Numbered from the stretch's first letter, positions 56,084 through 64,000 are shown. The stretch is 64,000 nucleotides of DNA from Pedobacter sp. Leaf170 (GCF_920984665.1 NZ_CAKLBP010000006.1:62001-126000); one strand, 5' to 3'. The notes: generated by a model not told the origin, from the sequence alone. A program made the numbers and translations.

Positions 56084-56113
56084 ATTATCTTTCTTATTAA
56101 AAGATAAATGCAA

Positions 56114-56399
56114 TTAGGCCTATTATGTTTGAAAAAGTTTAGATTAATGAATTTGCCTTCTATTCCAATCAAATAGCTGTATATTTATAAAAAAATATCG
56201 TAAAAATCTCAGCTTAAAACCTGCTACTTCCAAACGGAATGGATTAAAATAAACCTTTAAGGAGCTGTTATGTTAGTGATTAAAGGTTAAGTTTGAAAAT
56301 ACAATGCATTACTTGCAAAGTTTAAAAGATGCTACATCTTAAAACCAGATATTAATTCTTTAACTGATTATTTTTAAATTATAAATAAAATATACAACT
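56114..56399. other. 286-bp intergenic region without a recognised gene
   Basis: The gap between the divergent SDR and GlcG-like genes is AT-rich and carries no open frame or notable repeat. It should contain both promoters. Confidence 0.4.
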
Positions 56400-56795
56400 A
56401 TGAGTTTAACATTAGAACAGGCAGAACGCATTTCAAATGCGGCTAAAATGAAAGCTAAAGAAATTGGCGTTCCAATGAACATTGCAATTATTGATGAAGG
56501 TGCAAACCTTAAAGCCTTCCATCGCATGGATAATGCATGGTTAGGATCAATAGATATTGCCATCAAAAAGGCAAAAACTGCTCGTTTTTTTGATATGAAT
56601 TCTGGCGAAATCGGTAAACTATCGCAACCGGGGCAACCACTGTACAATATTGAACATTCTAATGGCGGACTAATCTCTTTTCCTGGTGGTGTTTTGTTAA
56701 AGCAAGGCGATGGTATAGTTGGTGCAATAGGTGTTTCTGGCGGAAGCGTAGAGCAAGATCATGAAGTTGCTGAAGCTGGAGCAGCGGCCCTTTAA
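56400..56795 (+). CDS. GlcG/HbpS family protein
   Basis: The 131-residue protein matches the GlcG/HbpS family (PF03928): [54 protein letters not shown] and [20 protein letters not shown]. The conserved DxxGxxxAFxRMD pattern is present. HbpS binds haem in Streptomyces, but most relatives have no known ligand. Length is typical and no signal peptide is seen. It stands alone. Confidence 0.92.
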   Translation: MSLTLEQAERISNAAKMKAKEIGVPMNIAIIDEGANLKAFHRMDNAWLGSIDIAIKKAKTARFFDMNSGEIGKLSQPGQPLYNIEHSNGGLISFPGGVLLKQGDGIVGAIGVSGGSVEQDHEVAEAGAAAL

Positions 56796-56898
56796 CCAAC
56801 GAATATTCATATTGCAATAATGATGGTTTCCAATAACAAATTTGTCGTTGTTGGAAACCAATTGCGCTATTTTAGGTTAAGATTTTAAAGCAAAGCCG

Positions 56899-57378
56899 AT
56901 GCAAAAACCATCTTACCTAAATTTTGACATTAAAAAATACGGTTGGAAACCTGATATTGATTATCGAAAAGAACCGGAACTTTATCGCGTAGGTAAAGGC
57001 GAGCAAGGCGTATTAATTTGCGAGCCCTATAAATCAGAAATCGGAGCTTACTGGCGTTTTAAAAATCCACAAATTGCCGCGGATAGTGCCAACAAAATAT
57101 TCAGCTTATTTGAAGATTATTTAAAGGCAAATGATTTTGTTGGAATGGATATGGCCAGAAAGTATTTACAAATGGGTTATACAAGGGCCCGGCGATACGC
57201 TAACTACAAAAGTGGCCGAAAGTATGACGCGACCAAAAATTATGCACTTCTGGAGCGTGGAACCGGAACAGAAGAAAAAGCAAAATCAGCAGAAATCTTT
57301 TATGCGGTTTGGAAAAAAGCCGAAGCAAATCACCAATACACGATTCTAAAAAAAGAATGGAAGAAAAAATTTGGCTGA
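56899..57378 (+). CDS. DUF4385 domain-containing protein
   Basis: The 159-residue protein matches DUF4385 end to end: YGWKPDIDYRKEPELYRVGKGEQG, EIGAYWRFKNPQIAADSANK and GRKYDATKNYALLERGTGTE. This family, also found in phages and yeasts, has no known function. The C-terminal half is basic and helical. It is followed by a simple-sequence region (57454-57541). Confidence 0.88.
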   Translation: MQKPSYLNFDIKKYGWKPDIDYRKEPELYRVGKGEQGVLICEPYKSEIGAYWRFKNPQIAADSANKIFSLFEDYLKANDFVGMDMARKYLQMGYTRARRYANYKSGRKYDATKNYALLERGTGTEEKAKSAEIFYAVWKKAEANHQYTILKKEWKKKFG

Positions 57379-57453
57379 ATAAATCTATATTGAAAAATAT
57401 TTTAAGCAAATTTCACAAGAAGTGATATAAAAATACTTTCCTGTAATAACGCA

Positions 57454-57541
57454 TTTTTACTTTTAACTTTCAACTTTTTACTTTTTACTTTCAACTTTTT
57501 ACTTTCAACTTTCAACTTTCAACTTTCAACTTTTAACTTTA
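57454..57541. repeat. Heptamer-rich simple repeat (TTTCAAC and variants)
   Basis: This is about 88 bp of tandem-like TTTCAAC/TTTTAC/TTTTAAC units, including four consecutive TTTCAAC copies near 57503-57531. It overlaps the last codons of the minus-strand HEAT-like gene, whose stop codon lies inside a repeat unit. Unit-number change could alter the C-terminus of that protein. Confidence 0.7.
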
Positions 57542-58080
57542 AGCTGTTTCCTAATCTGCTTTACTTTAGCAAAAAAAGCAATACTTTCCTTATCTACTAA
57601 AAACTCCATCGTACTAATAAGTTCTTCTTTTAACCATTGGTGTTTACAAGTAAAATTTGCCAGAATATTTAAACAATGAGATTTAACAGCTACCGGGATT
57701 TTATCATCAATTAACCAGGCAAAAACAGTTTCAATAATACTGTCAGTTGAATAATCTGCTATCATTAACTTGATTTCAGCCGATGCTTTTTTCCCAGTCA
57801 TAAAAGCTAAAATTTTAACATAATGCCTTAATGCCGAATGGTTACTTTGCTTAGGAAGATGCTCTAAAAAATAATCCGCGTAAGGTAGGAACTGCTTCTG
57901 ATGATTTGAATAAACACGCTCTAAAATCCAGGCAGCCCTAAAACCGATTTGTTCGTCTTGATGGAAACTGGTGTCGATTAATTGCTTACATGAAAAAGTT
58001 TCATCAGATGCTAATGAAGCTAAATGCTCAACTTCGATTTTGCCAACAGGTTTCTGTATAATGTCTATTAAAAATTGCAT
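57526..58080 (-). CDS. HEAT-like helical repeat protein (184 aa)
   Basis: The protein is helical with repeating hydrophobic pairs (IGFRAAWILERVYSNH, SALRHYVKILAFMTGKK, AVKSHCLNILANFTCKH), consistent with HEAT/ARM-type repeats. No specific family or catalytic motif is seen. The C-terminus (QLKVKS) is encoded by the simple repeat that follows, which may have altered the end of the protein. Role unknown. Confidence 0.65.
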   Translation of the reverse strand: MQFLIDIIQKPVGKIEVEHLASLASDETFSCKQLIDTSFHQDEQIGFRAAWILERVYSNHQKQFLPYADYFLEHLPKQSNHSALRHYVKILAFMTGKKASAEIKLMIADYSTDSIIETVFAWLIDDKIPVAVKSHCLNILANFTCKHQWLKEELISTMEFLVDKESIAFFAKVKQIRKQLKVKS

Positions 58081-58114
58081 GAGCTATAAAATTAAAAAAA
58101 ACCAACTGATTTTA

Positions 58115-58237
58115 CCATCAGCTGAAGCAGACCGCAATAAATGAAAAACTGTTTAAACACGGGTTATAAATCGACGTTGCCATTCATTACCGTTGGTTTC
58201 AACCAACGGATAAAAAACAAATACCAATAGGCTTTAG
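58115..58237. repeat. REP-like element, copy 1
   Basis: This 120-bp copy shares CATCAGCTGAAGCAGA, AAACTGTTTAA and ATAAATCGACGTTGCCA blocks with the copy at 58426-58546. It contains the palindrome CCGTTGGTT-TC-AACCAACGG (58190-58209), which resembles a REP sequence. It is non-coding. Confidence 0.7.
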
Positions 58238-58320
58238 CCACAGTAATACTTTGAGGTTGAAATTTGCTATAAGCATTATCTCTTGTTAAATAAACCTGAT
58301 TGAACGAAAATACTTTTGAT

Positions 58321-58355
58321 TAAACCTATAAGGTTTTGAAAACCTTATAGGTTTA
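58321..58355. repeat. Perfect 17-bp palindromic hairpin
   Basis: TAAACCTATAAGGTTTT is followed after one base by its exact reverse complement. It lies between the two REP-like copies. It could act as a terminator for either strand or be another mobile palindromic repeat. Confidence 0.65.
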
Positions 58356-58425
58356 AAAAAGATTATAGTGAAAGCTGGACTGTTTGAGCCATAAAACACT
58401 GAAAGCTCGTTTCCAAATTTTAAAT

Positions 58426-58546
58426 CCATCAGCTGAAGCAGACAGCATTGAAATAAAAAACTGTTTAACACAGCATAAATCGACGTTGCCAATCATTACC
58501 GTTGGTTTAAACCAAAGGATAAAAGGAAATGCAATTGGGCTTTTAG
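58426..58546. repeat. REP-like element, copy 2 (degenerate)
   Basis: This is a direct repeat of the element at 58115-58237, with CCATCAGCTGAAGCAGACAG and ATAAATCGACGTTGCCAATC. The central palindrome has one mismatch (CCGTTGGTTT / AAACCAAAGG, 58499-58518). It runs into the leader of the ABC-F gene. Confidence 0.65.
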
Positions 58547-58632
58547 TCAAAATTATTAATCCTACTCCTTTTACCATCTATCTTTTTACCCTCAACCTTT
58601 TTGCCTATCTTTGCGGCTTATTTCTATTTAAT

Positions 58633-60255
58633 ATGATTTCAGTTTCTAATTTATCATTACGATACGGCAAACGCACACTATTTGAAGATGTTAACATTAA
58701 ATTTACCCAAGGCAATTGCTATGGCGTAATTGGTGCTAATGGCGCAGGTAAGTCTACTTTCTTGAAAATTCTATCGGGAGAAGTTAGCCAAACCTCTGGT
58801 AGCGTTGCTTTCACTCCGGGCGAAAGAATGGCGGTTTTAAAACAAAACCACTATGAATTTGACGAGTTTTCGGTATTAGAAACCGTTATGATTGGCCATA
58901 AAGAACTTTATGCCATTATGAAAGAGAAAGATGCCATTTACATGAAAGAAGATTTTACCGAAAAGGATGGCGAAAGAGCCGGAGAATTGGAAAATATTTT
59001 TGCTGAAATGGATGGTTGGAACATGGAAAGCAACGCTGCAACCATGTTAAGCAACTTAGGTATTACCGAAGATAACCATACCAAATTGTTAAAAGAGCTT
59101 GATAATACACAAAAAGTACGTGTATTATTGGCGCAGGCCTTATTTGGTAATCCTGATATTTTATTACTGGATGAGCCTACCAACGATTTGGATATTGAAA
59201 CAATTGCCTGGTTGGAGAATTTCCTGGCTGATTACCAAAATATCGTGTTGGTGGTTTCTCACGACAGGCACTTTTTAGACGCGGTTTGTACACACATTGT
59301 AGATATTGATTTTGCGAAAATGAGTACTTACACCGGTAACTACACCTTCTGGTATGAATCTAGTCAGTTAGCGTTAAAACAACGTAGCGACCAGAACAAG
59401 AAAATGGAAGATAAAGTGAAGGAATTGCAGGAATTTATCCGCAGGTTTAGTGCAAATGCATCAAAATCAAAGCAGGCAACTTCACGTAAAAAAGCTTTAG
59501 ATAAAATCGACATCACGGAGATTAAAGCATCGAGCCGTAAATACCCGGCCATTATTTTCAACAATACAGGTAGAGAAGCTGGCGACCAGATTTTGCAGGT
59601 AGAGAACCTCGGCAAATCTGGAAATGATGGTATTTTATTCGACAAAGTTACGTTCATGGTAAATAAGGGCGATAAAATTGCCATATTATCTCAAAACAGT
59701 TTAGCTACCGCAGCATTTTACGATGTATTAACAGGTAGAACCCCTGCCGATAAAGGCGAATTTAAATGGGGTGTTACCATTAGCATAGCTGATATTCCGA
59801 ATGATAACTCTGAATATTTTGCAGGCAAAGATGAGAACCTGGTTGATTGGTTGCGTGAATACTCAGGAACAGATGCTGATGAGCAATTTGTGCGTAGCTT
59901 TTTAGGCAGAATGTTATTCTCGGGCGAAGAGGTTTTGAAAAATGTAAAGGTACTTTCTGGTGGAGAAAAAATGCGTTGCATGTTCTCGAGAATGATGCTA
60001 CAACAAGCTAATCTTTTAATGTTTGATGAGCCAACCAATCACCTTGATTTGGAATCTATCGAGGCACTAAACAATGGGATGAAAGATTTTAAAGGAACTA
60101 TTTTGTTTACTTCACGAGATCACCAGTTAACTGAAACGGTTGCCAATCGTATTATCGAGATTACACCAAAAGGTACAATTGATAAATTAATGACTTACGA
60201 TGAATACATCAACAGCGCTGAGGTTGCCAAACTTCGTGAAGAAATGTATGCTTAA
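58633..60255 (+). CDS. ABC-F family ATP-binding cassette protein (YbiT-type)
   Basis: The 540-residue ribosome-associated ABC-F ATPase closely follows E. coli YbiT in order and length. The first nucleotide-binding domain has Walker A GANGAGKST, Walker B LLLDEPTNDLD and H-loop SHDRHFLD. The linker carries the YbiT-like FIRRFSANASKSKQATSRKK. The second domain has LSGGEKMRCMFSRMM and Walker B LMFDEPTNHLD, but its Walker A is replaced by SQNSLATAA (353-361), lacking the lysine, and its H-loop is FTSRDH. One site is probably inactive for ATP hydrolysis. ATG 58633 was chosen; the open frame upstream is only repeat sequence. A terminator follows. Confidence 0.93.
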   Translation: MISVSNLSLRYGKRTLFEDVNIKFTQGNCYGVIGANGAGKSTFLKILSGEVSQTSGSVAFTPGERMAVLKQNHYEFDEFSVLETVMIGHKELYAIMKEKDAIYMKEDFTEKDGERAGELENIFAEMDGWNMESNAATMLSNLGITEDNHTKLLKELDNTQKVRVLLAQALFGNPDILLLDEPTNDLDIETIAWLENFLADYQNIVLVVSHDRHFLDAVCTHIVDIDFAKMSTYTGNYTFWYESSQLALKQRSDQNKKMEDKVKELQEFIRRFSANASKSKQATSRKKALDKIDITEIKASSRKYPAIIFNNTGREAGDQILQVENLGKSGNDGILFDKVTFMVNKGDKIAILSQNSLATAAFYDVLTGRTPADKGEFKWGVTISIADIPNDNSEYFAGKDENLVDWLREYSGTDADEQFVRSFLGRMLFSGEEVLKNVKVLSGGEKMRCMFSRMMLQQANLLMFDEPTNHLDLESIEALNNGMKDFKGTILFTSRDHQLTETVANRIIEITPKGTIDKLMTYDEYINSAEVAKLREEMYA

Positions 60256-60276
60256 GCTTAAGTAAAATATATTTTG

Positions 60277-60310
60277 AAAAGCGTTTTGATATTCCATCAA
60301 AACGCTTTTT
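60277..60310 (+). terminator. Rho-independent terminator after ABC-F gene
   Basis: A 14-bp stem (AAAAGCGTTTTGAT / ATCAAAACGCTTTT) with a 5-nt loop ends in a T run, 21 nt after the ABC-F stop. Confidence 0.9.
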
Positions 60311-60334
60311 CTTTATAGAACAAAATCTAAATAA

Positions 60335-61009
60335 ATGAAAACGCTCGCTCTCTATTTTATAATGTTCATCGGTTTTTCTGCATTTGCTCAAAAAAACGAT
60401 TCTACACGTGTTCGAAAAAGCTTTAATAGCTATGGCTTAATGGAGAAAGCAGTAGAATCAAAATCTAAACCACATATAAGAAATGGTTCTGCCGAGGTAT
60501 TTTATAACGATCACCTTATCGCAACTGGTTTATATAAAGATAACGAGCGGTTTGGAAGATGGCGATTCTTTAAATATAAAACCGACACAATTGCACAGAT
60601 TTATAATTACAGCTCAAAAAAGATTGAATTTAACCTTCCTGATAACACCCAAAATTTCTTCGTTGATTCATTAAAGCAGGGCGATAAATTGATTTTGCCG
60701 GTTAAAATTGGAAGCATGATTGATATTTATAAGTATTTGGCAATGAAATCAAAAATACCACAAGAACTGGCTAAAGACAATGTAAAATATAACCTTCTTT
60801 ATATTATCTATATTAACAAACAAGGAAAAATAACTAAACTGGAAACAGAGTATTTATTAAACACATCAAACACAACCTTTGAAATTACTGATAAATCAAA
60901 CGCTTATCTCGACTTTGATTTTGTACCGGCAATTTTGAACGGCAAAGCTGTAGAGAGCCAAATGATGTTAAAAGGTACTGCAAGTTTATCGTCAACGATA
61001 TCTCATTAG
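60335..61009 (+). CDS. Secreted MORN-like protein, tandem paralog 1
   Basis: The 224-residue protein has a signal peptide (MKTLALYFIMFIGFSAFAQ). A MORN-like repeat lies at about 60-90 (GLYKDNERFGRWRFFKY), then a region of about 100 residues with the C-terminal block DFDFVPAILNGKAVESQ, which resembles TonB-C-like periplasmic tails. A paralog with the same opening and MORN block starts 14 bp after its stop, so the two are a tandem duplication and probably one operon. The function is unknown; MORN-type proteins often mediate protein or lipid contacts. Confidence 0.7.
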   Translation: MKTLALYFIMFIGFSAFAQKNDSTRVRKSFNSYGLMEKAVESKSKPHIRNGSAEVFYNDHLIATGLYKDNERFGRWRFFKYKTDTIAQIYNYSSKKIEFNLPDNTQNFFVDSLKQGDKLILPVKIGSMIDIYKYLAMKSKIPQELAKDNVKYNLLYIIYINKQGKITKLETEYLLNTSNTTFEITDKSNAYLDFDFVPAILNGKAVESQMMLKGTASLSSTISH

Positions 61010-61023
61010 CAATAAAATAAATA

Positions 61024-61680
61024 ATGAAAACGCTTGCTCTCTTTCTTTTAACACTTATTGGATTTTCTGCCTATGCTCAAAAAAGCGATTCTACACGTAT
61101 GAGTTACAGAATTATTCGTGCAGGAATGATTGAGCACTCTACTGAATTAAAATCTAAACCACACATTAAAAATGGTGAATCAGAAATTAAGTTAGGCAGG
61201 AATGTTGTTGCAAGAGGGCTGTATAAAAATGGTGAGCGTTTTGGCAGATGGACTTTCTACAAGGCGCCAGATTCAATTGAACAGGTATATAATTACTCAA
61301 CAAAAAAACTTGAGCGAAATTCAGCATTTGCTAATATAAGCTGTGAGATAGATTCTGCCAAAGTTGGTGACCGAATCATTAAAGCAACAAAAATAGGTGG
61401 GTTTTACAGCGGATTGCGCCTTTTGATTAAACTCTTCTCCCCTTCTAAAGAATTTAAGTCGTATGCAGGAATACATCCGGTTTATTTAATTTTTCACATC
61501 AATGAAAATGGTAAACTTATTAAGTACGAAACTGAAACCGGTATAGCGAATTTAAAGCGTTCAGAAATAATTCCGCTAACGAAACTAAAACCCGAAGACT
61601 TTGATTTTACACCAGCTTACTTAAATGGAAAGGCAGTTTCGTGTAAATTAATTTTTGAATCTAAACTAACTGTAGAATAA
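61024..61680 (+). CDS. Secreted MORN-like protein, tandem paralog 2
   Basis: The 218-residue protein mirrors paralog 1: signal peptide MKTLALFLLTLIGFSAYAQ, the block SKPHIKNGESEIKLG, the MORN-like GLYKNGERFGRWTFYK and the C-terminal DFDFTPAYLNGKAVSCKL. The middle and C-terminal halves have diverged, suggesting different partners. It follows paralog 1 with 14 bp between. Confidence 0.7.
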   Translation: MKTLALFLLTLIGFSAYAQKSDSTRMSYRIIRAGMIEHSTELKSKPHIKNGESEIKLGRNVVARGLYKNGERFGRWTFYKAPDSIEQVYNYSTKKLERNSAFANISCEIDSAKVGDRIIKATKIGGFYSGLRLLIKLFSPSKEFKSYAGIHPVYLIFHINENGKLIKYETETGIANLKRSEIIPLTKLKPEDFDFTPAYLNGKAVSCKLIFESKLTVE

Positions 61681-61793
61681 AACTTAACGAAAACAATTTT
61701 TTTTGTAGCGTTTTTTTAATACGCTTCGTTTAATCAGAAAAAGCGTTAATGGCCATTAACCAATTTTATTAAAAATTGATTTAGAACATTAAA

Positions 61794-62498
61794 ATGAAAA
61801 CTACTCTGAAAAACTTTAGCACAACTACAAAAATTATACTCTCTCTTCTTGCCATTACTTTATTTTTTTCAGCCTGTAAAAAAAACTGGGAAAATTCTGA
61901 TTCTGTAACAGTTGCAGGTATTGGTTTCGTTCATGCTTCACCTGGAACTGGCCCGTTAGATTTTATCGTTGGCGGCCAAAGAGCCAACAATGTCGATTTT
62001 ACCTTTGGGAAAGATTTAGGTTATTATGGAGCTTATCCTGGTAGCCGTTTGTTTGGAATTGCAAAGAAAGACACTTTGAAATATCTTTCTACACTTGATG
62101 TTACCTTAAAACCAGGTATTTTTTATTCAGCATTTGTGGTAGATGTATTACCAGCACCTAAAATTCTGGTTTTTGAAGATGATTTAAAAGCACCTGAAAC
62201 TGATAAAGCAAAAATTCGTTTTATAAATTTAAGTCTGGATGCGCCAGCTTTAGATTTAGCTGTGCAAGGTAAAGATGCCGCTCTTTTTACCGCTAAAGCT
62301 TATAAAGAATCAACAGCTTTTATCTCTATCGACCCATCAGATAATTACACTTTCCAGATTAAAGAAGGCGGTAATGTTACAGCAACATTACCGGCAACAA
62401 AAATCGAAAAAGGTAAAATTTACACTTTGTGGGCAAAAGGTTTAAAAAGCAAAACAGATAGCACCAAATTTAATCTTGCAATATTAAGTCATAAATAA
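61794..62498 (+). CDS. DUF4397 domain lipoprotein
   Basis: The 234-residue protein has a lipoprotein signal with lipobox FFSAC, then two DUF4397 immunoglobulin-like repeats: GIGFVHASPGTGPLDFIVGGQ, IRFINLSLDAPALDLAVQG and FSAFVVDVLP-type strands. DUF4397 proteins are anchored surface or periplasmic proteins of unknown ligand. A terminator follows, separating it from the sigma factor gene. Confidence 0.88.
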   Translation: MKTTLKNFSTTTKIILSLLAITLFFSACKKNWENSDSVTVAGIGFVHASPGTGPLDFIVGGQRANNVDFTFGKDLGYYGAYPGSRLFGIAKKDTLKYLSTLDVTLKPGIFYSAFVVDVLPAPKILVFEDDLKAPETDKAKIRFINLSLDAPALDLAVQGKDAALFTAKAYKESTAFISIDPSDNYTFQIKEGGNVTATLPATKIEKGKIYTLWAKGLKSKTDSTKFNLAILSHK

Positions 62499-62520
62499 CA
62501 CCTACATATGAAAGGAAAAT

Positions 62521-62554
62521 TAACATCATCCATTATTTTGGATGGTGTTATTTT
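62521..62554 (+). terminator. Rho-independent terminator after DUF4397 gene
   Basis: A 12-bp stem with one G-T pair (TAACATCATCCA / TGGATGGTGTTA) and a 6-nt loop ends in TTTT, 22 nt after the stop. Confidence 0.8.
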
Positions 62555-62605
62555 CTTTAATTTAGTGATGATATTAAAATTAATCTCCAATAAGTTCTTA
62601 AAGGG

Positions 62606-63190
62606 TTGATAAAAAAAATACTCGATGTAGAGGAAATTATAAAAGGCTGCAAAAAGAACGACAATGCCGCTAAAGAAATGATGTATAAATCATTTTATGG
62701 GTATTTAATGGGCATTATTTTACGATATGTAAAGAACAGTTACGATGGTGAAGAGCTTGTAAATGACTGCTTTATAAAGATTTTCAAAAATATTAACAGC
62801 TATCAGCCACCTGCAAACAAAGCAGAGCTTCAAAAAACATTTAAAGGTTGGCTCGCCCGCATAGCATCAAGAACGGCGATAGATAAACTCAGAACGTTAA
62901 AAAACCAAAGTTACCTTGATGATATTACTGAAGAAGAACATCCGTCAAATCATGCTTCGGTTACGTCTGATTTGAACGTGCAGGATATATTAAAATTATT
63001 GAATGAATTACCCGATACACACCGACTTGTTTTCAATTTATATGAAATTGAAGGCTTTGCGCATGATGAAATTTCAAAAATGATGAGCATCCCCGAAAGT
63101 TCGAGCAGGGTTTATTTAACACGAGCCAAGAATAAGCTGCGTGTATTATACACAAACACTTTGGTTAATTCGTACGAGAGAAATGGATAA
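62606..63190 (+). CDS. ECF RNA polymerase sigma factor (partner of the downstream membrane protein)
   Basis: The 194-residue protein has sigma region 2 (YDGEELVNDCFIKIFKNINSYQ, GWLARIASRTAIDKLRT) and region 4 (LLNELPDTHRLVFNLYEIEGFAHDEISKMMSIPESSSRVYLTR-type helix-turn-helix). The start is TTG 62606; an in-frame TAA at 62591 rules out longer forms. The last 8 bases overlap the start of the next gene (ATGGATAA), giving translational coupling typical of a sigma and its anti-sigma. It lies just after a terminator, so it has its own promoter. Its target regulon is unknown. Confidence 0.9.
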   Translation: MIKKILDVEEIIKGCKKNDNAAKEMMYKSFYGYLMGIILRYVKNSYDGEELVNDCFIKIFKNINSYQPPANKAELQKTFKGWLARIASRTAIDKLRTLKNQSYLDDITEEEHPSNHASVTSDLNVQDILKLLNELPDTHRLVFNLYEIEGFAHDEISKMMSIPESSSRVYLTRAKNKLRVLYTNTLVNSYERNG

Positions 63191-64000
63191 GGAATTAATT
63201 GATCATATAAAAGATAGCCTTTCGGCGCACGAAGAAGCCTACACGCCCGGCGCTTGGGAGCGCTTTAGCGTGCAGGAAGAAAAAAAACGCAGGCGTTTTG
63301 TACTCTGGCCACTTTGGTCGGCGGCAGCTGTGCTAATGGTTTTTGGAGGGCTGTTTTTCTTAAATAATAATTCTGAAAAGATTGATCAGATAGCGATTAA
63401 AAAGCCTTTGCTTAAAAAGGAATTGGGTATTGATACAATTACAACAACATCAATAGATCCTGAAACACAAAATAATTTATCAGCTAATGTTCAAAAATCA
63501 AATAAGAATTTAGATGTAGCGGAAAAACTTAAAAATAAAACAGTAAGCCTTCCTACCGCAGTGAATCCCAAAGCCGATGTTTATGGTCAAAGTAATCTGT
63601 TAGCTAATCCGGAAAGTAACATTAACACAGATTTAGCTACAATTATCAAGCAAAATGAAAATCCGCTATTAAAGCCAAATACAAGTTTCAACATTGCAAA
63701 TAATGACAATAAAAAGGCTGCGCTGATTATTGAGCAAAAGAAACCTGCTCAAAGCAGATTAACTTTCGAAGATATTCTGGCTCGTGATAGTTACGCAAAT
63801 AATCAGCTTAAAAACAACAAAAGCAAAAGTGCTGCTAATAGCAAATGGGAACCTGGCATTTACGTAGCACCGGCAATTGGAAATGACAATAAAGTAAATA
63901 TGAATTACGGTTTTTCACTATCCTACAATGTAGCCGATAAATTATCTGTAAGCTCAGGCATTGCGTACACCGCATTAAGTAGTACAAGCAACCCATCCAA
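63183..64000 (+). CDS. Putative dual-membrane-spanning anti-sigma factor with outer-membrane barrel (3' end outside window)
   Basis: The 272 codons visible encode an N-terminal cytoplasmic segment (about 1-37, MDKELIDHIKDSLSAHEEAY and WERFSVQEEKKRRR), one membrane helix (about 39-58), and a long Asn/Lys/Ser-rich low-complexity stretch (about 60-218). The visible part ends with the start of an outer-membrane beta-barrel (EPGIYVAPAIGNDNKVNMNY, YGFSLSYNVADKLSVSSGIA). This plan, next to an ECF sigma, is that of the Bacteroidetes Dma family, in which one chain crosses both membranes and controls a sigma. It overlaps the sigma gene by 8 nt. The barrel beyond about residue 245 is outside the window. 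Confidence 0.75.
   Translation, partial: MDKELIDHIKDSLSAHEEAYTPGAWERFSVQEEKKRRRFVLWPLWSAAAVLMVFGGLFFLNNNSEKIDQIAIKKPLLKKELGIDTITTTSIDPETQNNLSANVQKSNKNLDVAEKLKNKTVSLPTAVNPKADVYGQSNLLANPESNINTDLATIIKQNENPLLKPNTSFNIANNDNKKAALIIEQKKPAQSRLTFEDILARDSYANNQLKNNKSKSAANSKWEPGIYVAPAIGNDNKVNMNYGFSLSYNVADKLSVSSGIAYTALSSTSNPS

Noticed and set aside
57454..57541. Possible CRISPR-like array
   Set aside because: Units are 6-8 bp with no spacers; it is a simple tandem repeat.
58384..58632. 83-residue N-terminal extension of the ABC-F protein
   Set aside because: It translates the REP-like repeat; YbiT-family proteins begin at the ATG at 58633.

Overview
The window reads as a low-GC Bacteroidetes chromosome, most likely Pedobacter or a close relative in the Sphingobacteriaceae. 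This rests on gene content: a SusC-type receptor beside a hybrid two-component regulator, PorP/SprF and a type B type IX secretion sorting domain, DUF4142 proteins, AraC-type regulators and ECF sigma factors. Starts lack Shine-Dalgarno signals and some are TTG. No rRNA, tRNA, CRISPR array, transposase or prophage gene was seen.

Layout. Bases 1-8240: the 5' part of a SusC-like receptor on the minus strand, divergent from a split hybrid two-component system (sensor kinase plus separate receiver-AraC regulator), then a DUF808 membrane protein. 8384-8747: a remnant joining half of an AraC regulator to half of a cupin gene. 8985-16325 (minus): a TonB siderophore receptor, DUF2200, two tandem PqiA-like membrane proteins and a GAF-PAS-PAS sensor with no output domain. 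16552-19545: an LTA-synthase-like sulfatase and a membrane-anchored winged-helix regulator. 19980-28854: stress-type genes (two DUF4142 proteins, two YciE/YciF ferritin-like proteins, a PAS histidine kinase, an ECF sigma factor, a receiver and a PAS-AraC regulator).

28955-38950 (minus) is a surface-protein locus: OmpA/PD40 protein, PorP/SprF, and a giant DUF11/Ig-repeat adhesin with a type IX sorting domain. The adhesin gene is broken by an in-frame stop and by a frameshifting junction. 39205-45503 is a run of small stress-associated genes (DUF1826, PRC barrel, PA2169 family, DUF1810, DUF421, DUF72 and several orphans). 45788-51679 encodes TreZ and a TreY-MalQ fusion, which together turn maltodextrin or glycogen into trehalose. 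A receiver protein and an HK-REC-HK hybrid kinase follow.

55313-64000 holds an SDR oxidoreductase, a GlcG/HbpS-like protein, DUF4385, a HEAT-like protein, a patch of simple and REP-like repeats, a YbiT-type ABC-F protein with a degenerate second Walker A, two tandem MORN-like secreted paralogs and a DUF4397 lipoprotein. It ends with an ECF sigma factor overlapping a gene whose product looks like a dual-membrane-spanning anti-sigma factor (N-terminal cytoplasmic part, one inner-membrane helix, long linker, beta-barrel start), cut by the window edge. The last pair and the broken adhesin are the most interesting loci. The dense stress and trehalose gene sets with several candidate regulators may be parts of a general-stress regulon.
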